Below are positions 59,345 through 64,000 of a DNA stretch of 64,000 bases, in pieces. The notes below the pieces were generated by a model, which did not search any database, was not told the origin of the DNA, and saw nothing but the letters and a program-made list of their open reading frames with translations. Every line of letters starts with the position of its first letter. The stretch's first letter is position 1. A program made the position numbers and the translations under genes. The stretch spans positions 4,178,501-4,242,500 of the forward strand of contig NZ_CP108430.1 of NCBI RefSeq assembly GCF_041435335.1. The letters run 5' to 3'. The DNA comes from Streptomyces sp. NBC_01283 (lineage in GTDB: Bacteria > Actinomycetota > Actinomycetes > Streptomycetales > Streptomycetaceae).

Positions 59345-60527
59345 GCCCGTCACCGTATCGGTCCGCTCCGGGGGCGAAAGACCGGGCGTACAACAAGGTC
59401 ACGAGCACCAACACCATGGGAACGAGCATCGCCCCGCGGTAGTTCCAGGCGTCCCCGAGCGCCCCCACCAGCGGTGAACCGATGAGGAACCCCACGTAGT
59501 TGAAGACGTTGAGCCGCGCGACAGCGGCGTCCGAAGCCCCCGGGAAGAGCCGCCCCGCCGCGGCGAAGGTCTGCGGAACGATCACGCACAACCCGAGCCC
59601 GAGCACCGTGAAGCCCAGGATCCCGGTCCACGCCCCGGGCGCCACCGCCACGATCGCGAACCCGAGCGCCGCCACCACCGACCCGACCCGCACCACCGCC
59701 ACAGCCCCGAACCGCCGTACGCCCAGATCCCCGAGCCCCCGCCCCAGCAGGGTCATGACCATGTAGACGTTGTAGGGGACGGTCGAGACCTCCTCCGAGC
59801 TCCCCAGCACGTCCTGCAGATACTTCGCGCTCCAGTTGGAGACGGTCGAATCCCCGATGTACGCGAAGGTCATCACCATGCAGAGCGGAAGGAGCAGCTT
59901 GAAGACGACGGGCCCGCCCTTCCCCTCACCGGCATCACCCGTAGCACCCGCATCAGCGCCGGACCCGCCACCGGCATCGACGTACCAGCGGCTCCCCACG
60001 AACGCCGCGGGCACCAGCACCACGACCACCGGCAGATACGAGACGAAGAGCGACAGATCCCAGTGCGCCCCCGCCCAGGCGAGCGACGCCCCCGCGATCC
60101 CGCCCAGGCTGTACGCCGCGTGAAACCCCAGCATGATGCTGCGCCCGTACGCCCGCTGCAGACTCACCCCGAGCATGTTCATGGACGCGTCGAGCGCACC
60201 CACCGAGAGCCCGAACGCCCCCAGCGCCACCGCCACTTGCCACAGGGCCTCACCCGCGCCGGCCCCGAGCAGCGCCAACAACACCACGGGCTGCACCCAC
60301 CGCAGCACACGGCTAGGCGGCACCCTCTTGACCAGCCATTCCGTGCCCACACTGCCGACCCCCGCGAGGATCGGCACAGCGGCCAGAAACACCGGCAGCA
60401 GGCCGTCGGATATCCCGTACTGATCCTGAAGGGCGGGGATCCGTGTCACCAGCAACGCGAAGGTGACGCCCTGCACCAGGAAGCTGAACGCCAAAGAGGC
60501 CCTGCCGCGCCGCAGCTCATCTGTCAT
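59295..60527 (-). CDS. MFS transporter
   Basis: A 410-residue, 12-segment major facilitator transporter. An Ala/Gly/Asp-rich loop (DAGGGSGADAGATGDAGEGK) separates the two six-helix halves, and GRGLGDLGVRRFG is a degenerate motif A in the second half. It resembles the YbjJ/FucP-like group, without a known substrate. ATG at 60527. Its last 50 bases overlap acuC on the same strand, a strong sign of one transcript. Confidence 0.9.
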   Translation of the reverse strand: MTDELRRGRASLAFSFLVQGVTFALLVTRIPALQDQYGISDGLLPVFLAAVPILAGVGSVGTEWLVKRVPPSRVLRWVQPVVLLALLGAGAGEALWQVAVALGAFGLSVGALDASMNMLGVSLQRAYGRSIMLGFHAAYSLGGIAGASLAWAGAHWDLSLFVSYLPVVVVLVPAAFVGSRWYVDAGGGSGADAGATGDAGEGKGGPVVFKLLLPLCMVMTFAYIGDSTVSNWSAKYLQDVLGSSEEVSTVPYNVYMVMTLLGRGLGDLGVRRFGAVAVVRVGSVVAALGFAIVAVAPGAWTGILGFTVLGLGLCVIVPQTFAAAGRLFPGASDAAVARLNVFNYVGFLIGSPLVGALGDAWNYRGAMLVPMVLVLVTLLYARSFAPGADRYGDGHERPRTADVGRGSNGL

Positions 60528-60641
60528 GGCTGCTGAGCGTAGGACCCCTGACTACCGGTGGGTAGATAGATCACCCACCCAATTCCCACCGCCTCCCACC
60601 AGGCAAGGCGCATCTCCTCCCCGGAGGCAGACCTTCCGAGC

Positions 60642-60676
60642 TCACCTCGGGCTCACCCCGGGCTCACCCCGGGCTC
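60642..60676. repeat. Short tandem repeat CTCACCCCGGG
   Basis: GCTCACCYCGGG units of 11-12 bases repeat three to four times just beyond the VC0807 gene stop codon. They lie between that gene and the MFS gene, and extend in part into the last codons. Confidence 0.6.
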
Positions 60677-61394
60677 ACCGTCCGAGCTTGGCGATCTCTT
60701 CGCTCACCTTCGCCTCCATCGGACCGACGACCCGGCGGCCACTGGCCATGACCGTCGCCGTGATGGTCACGCCGGCGATCACGCCGCCGAGCCACACCAT
60801 GGTGTCGATCGGCAGCGAGTACGCCCCCACGACCCGCACCACGGCCTCACCGAACAGCGCCACACCCCACATCACCGAGAACGTGCGCTCCATCCGCGCG
60901 AACTGCCCCCGCTCGGCGATCAGCCGCTCCCACACGGCGGTCCGCACCGGATTCCCCTTCGTCACCCAGGGCTTGAGCCCCGCGGTCATCAACGGCCGCC
61001 CGGCGGCCACGGACACCAGCACGGCGATCCCGATCGTCGCGGTGATCCCGCTGTCCTTGGCGAGCATCAGTCGCGGGTCACCGGCCAGCAGGCTGAGCAG
61101 CAGCCCGACGACGTTGGCGGTCAGGATGAGCGCCGCGAGGCCATTGACCTTCCGCTCCTTGGCCACGCTCCACAGCGTCCGCCCGGCGGGCACCACACTG
61201 CTCCAGGCGAGCGCCGCCAGCGTGCCCATCCCAAAGCCCTTGCTGAGCAGGTAGTACGAGGCTGTGGGCACCACCGCGTCCAGGACGAGCGGCTTCAGGG
61301 ACTCCCACCGGGACTGTCGTACGGAGGCTCCCGCGGGGGCGACTTCCGCGGCGAGGGCTCCTGTGTGCGTGGCCGGGGCGGTGATCTGGCTCAT
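60675..61394 (-). CDS. VC0807 family integral membrane protein
   Basis: This 239-residue protein has about five to six membrane segments (LVLDAVVPTASYYLL; LAALILTANVVGLLLSLLAG and others) and matches the VC0807/DUF3159-like family. It contains a soluble loop with the conserved GNPVRTAVWERLI. ATG at 61394 follows GGAGG by about 10 bases. A palindrome TGACA/TGTCA lies 115 bases upstream. Function unknown. Confidence 0.82.
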   Translation of the reverse strand: MSQITAPATHTGALAAEVAPAGASVRQSRWESLKPLVLDAVVPTASYYLLSKGFGMGTLAALAWSSVVPAGRTLWSVAKERKVNGLAALILTANVVGLLLSLLAGDPRLMLAKDSGITATIGIAVLVSVAAGRPLMTAGLKPWVTKGNPVRTAVWERLIAERGQFARMERTFSVMWGVALFGEAVVRVVGAYSLPIDTMVWLGGVIAGVTITATVMASGRRVVGPMEAKVSEEIAKLGR

Positions 61395-61508
61395 GGCGTT
61401 CGGTCCTCCGTCGTCACTGTCACTGAGTGCGTGCCGTTCGTCTTCGATGCACTCAGCTTCGCCGCAACCACCCGTCGCCCGGCAGAAACGTTCGTCCGGA
61501 CCTGGCAG

Positions 61509-61520
61509 TGACAAATGTCA
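61509..61520. promoter_or_regulatory. TGACA-AA-TGTCA palindrome upstream of the VC0807 gene
   Basis: A perfect 5+5 palindrome with a 2-base spacer lies 115 bases before the VC0807 gene start and 20 bases past the HAD gene end. It resembles sites of NarL/LuxR-type response regulators in Streptomyces, but no such gene is adjacent. Confidence 0.45.
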
Positions 61521-61540
61521 GGCCGCTCCCCGGGCCCGCG

Positions 61541-62185
61541 TCATACGAGCAGGTCAGCCAACTCCCTCATGTCCCCAAAGAGTTCGGTGGCCCCTGAAAG
61601 CCGCTCGGCCGGCGTCATGGCGGTGAACCCGTACACGTCCATTCCCGCGGCCACAGCTGCCTTCACGCCCAGCGGACTGTCCTCGACCACCACACACTTC
61701 TCCGGCGCCACACCCATGCGCTCGGCGGCGTACAGGAAGAGATCCGGCGCCGGCTTGCCCCGCCCCACGTCCTCGGAGCTGAAGATCCGTTCGTCATCGA
61801 ACCACCGGTCGAGGCCGGTCCGCCGATGTCCGACCCGGATCCGCTCGTGACTCCCGGACGAGGCAAGGCAGTACGGCACTCCGCCGGCCACCAGCTTCTC
61901 CAGTACGTCGACGGCCCCTGCCACGGGCTCCAGCTCCCGCTCGAAGGCCGCGAAGACACGTGCGTGGAAGGCCGCGTCAAAATCTTCGGGCAACCGCTGC
62001 CCACTGCGCTCAAGAACAAGGTCGTGTACGCGATGGACGGCGGCCCCCATGTAGTCACGCAGCGAGTCCTCATACGTGGTGGGGTGGCCGAGCTCGGTCA
62101 GATAGGCAGCGAGGATGGTGTTGGAGAGCGGCTCGCTATCGACGAGAACGCCGTCATTGTCGAAGATGACCAGGTCGTATCGCAT
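61541..62185 (-). CDS. HAD-superfamily phosphatase (beta-phosphoglucomutase-like)
   Basis: A 214-residue HAD-IA protein: motif I FDNDGVLVDSEPLS (Asp9, Asp11), a helical cap, motif II Ser in CLASSGSHERI, motif III Lys in GRGKPAPDLFLY and motif IV VVEDSPLGVKAA. It fits the beta-phosphoglucomutase/sugar-phosphatase group. The ATG at 62185 lies just past the tandem rRNA terminators, which isolate it from rRNA transcription. Confidence 0.93.
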   Translation of the reverse strand: MRYDLVIFDNDGVLVDSEPLSNTILAAYLTELGHPTTYEDSLRDYMGAAVHRVHDLVLERSGQRLPEDFDAAFHARVFAAFERELEPVAGAVDVLEKLVAGGVPYCLASSGSHERIRVGHRRTGLDRWFDDERIFSSEDVGRGKPAPDLFLYAAERMGVAPEKCVVVEDSPLGVKAAVAAGMDVYGFTAMTPAERLSGATELFGDMRELADLLV

Positions 62186-62207
62186 AACTCGACCCTAAAC
62201 GCAGAAA

Positions 62208-62234
62208 AGGCCCCTCGACGGCGTCGAAGGGCCT
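62208..62234 (-). terminator. rrn terminator 2
   Basis: An imperfect stem (62208-62219 with 62223-62234, one mismatch) follows the first rrn terminator and abuts the HAD gene promoter. Confidence 0.7.
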
Positions 62235-62244
62235 GGAAAGCAGA

Positions 62245-62275
62245 AAACCCCCGCACCCAGAGGGTGCGGGGGTTT
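62245..62275 (-). terminator. rrn terminator 1
   Basis: A perfect 14-bp stem (62245-62258 with 62262-62275) with AAA/TTT at its base lies 14 bases past 5S rRNA. Confidence 0.88.
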
Positions 62276-62289
62276 CCCCTTAATAATAG

Positions 62290-62407
62290 TTCGGCGGCGT
62301 CCTACTCTCCCACAGGGTCCCCCCTGCAGTACCATCGGCGCTGTGAGGCTTAGCTTCCGGGTTCGGAATGTAACCGGGCGTTTCCCTCACGCTATGACCA
62401 CCGAAAC
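62290..62407 (-). rRNA. 5S ribosomal RNA
   Basis: Read on the minus strand it starts GTTTCGGTGGTCATAGCG and ends GGACGCCGCCGAA. It has the conserved CCGAACCCGGAAGCTAAGCC loop of high-GC Gram-positive 5S. The ends (about 118 bases) are estimated by terminal pairing. Confidence 0.96.
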
Positions 62408-62499
62408 ACTATGAAACTGTCAACCGCACCGTAGTCGTGGCCCGACATACGGGGTTGTTCGTGGTTTCAGAACCAACACAGTGGACGCGAGCAACTGAG

Positions 62500-64000
<1,501 letters not shown>

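Noticed and set aside
62408..62499. A tRNA in the 23S-5S spacer
   Set aside because: The spacer is only about 90 bases and shows no cloverleaf or T-loop GTTCRA motif.

Overview
High-GC actinobacterial chromosome, almost certainly Streptomyces. The diagnostic content is a sigma-BldN/RsbN pair, a BdtA-like excisionase-type DNA-binding protein, a rex-hemA-hemC-hemD operon with a Rex operator, futalosine-pathway menaquinone genes, a class I lysyl-tRNA synthetase, many GTG starts, GC-rich hairpin terminators, and an rRNA operon entering from the right edge on the minus strand. The window looks like core chromosome. I see no insertion sequence, prophage, CRISPR array, tRNA or biosynthetic gene cluster.

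Layout. (1) 0-6.4 kb: late menaquinone synthesis (mqnE, then the mqnL-mqnP-mqnM operon of UbiD/UbiA/UbiX types), with a Lrp/AsnC regulator, a GNAT enzyme and an unlisted 42-residue gene. (2) 6.4-11.2 kb: LysR regulator, drug/metabolite exporter, a eukaryote-like (Fcy1-type) cytosine deaminase, an ArsR/quinone-oxidoreductase divergent pair and a SRPBCC protein. (3) 11.2-19.1 kb: System II cytochrome c maturation (ccsB, resB, ccdA, resA), a secreted deacetylase-like lipoprotein, a histidine phosphatase and hemL, all leftward. (4) 19.2-29 kb: accessory enzymes and regulators (luciferase-like monooxygenase with FMN reductase, AraC protein, DHA2 exporter with MarR, YnfA, SDR, RtcB). (5) 29-33 kb: two DUF3558 lipoproteins and a DUF2637 membrane protein. 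(6) 33-43.5 kb: lysS, argS, an aminotransferase, a membrane-anchored XRE protein, two DUF4232 exported proteins, an imine-reductase-like enzyme and a quinone reductase behind a SoxR box. (7) 43.5-49.9 kb: hemB and rex-hemACD, the tetrapyrrole pathway. (8) 50-57.1 kb: glutaredoxin, HAD phosphatase, bldN, rsbN, acyltransferase, epimerase, bS22, bdtA-like. (9) 57.2-62.2 kb: phosphatase, acuC-like deacetylase, MFS, VC0807 protein, HAD phosphatase. (10) 62.2-64 kb: tandem terminators, 5S and the 3' part of 23S rRNA.

How it fits together. Regions 1, 3 and 7 serve respiration: menaquinone, cytochrome c maturation, and heme from glutamyl-tRNA (hemA, hemL, hemB, hemC, hemD). Rex couples hemACD to NADH/NAD+. 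Region 8 carries the developmental sigma factor and its membrane anti-sigma factor. Several small regulator/target pairs have visible inverted-repeat operators (ArsR, MarR, SoxR-type, HxlR-type), and these are the most testable new observations. From memory of S. coelicolor, regions 1-3 match its SCO4469-4496 area and regions 6-8 its SCO3300-3330 area, so the junction in the 19-29 kb interval may be a rearrangement.
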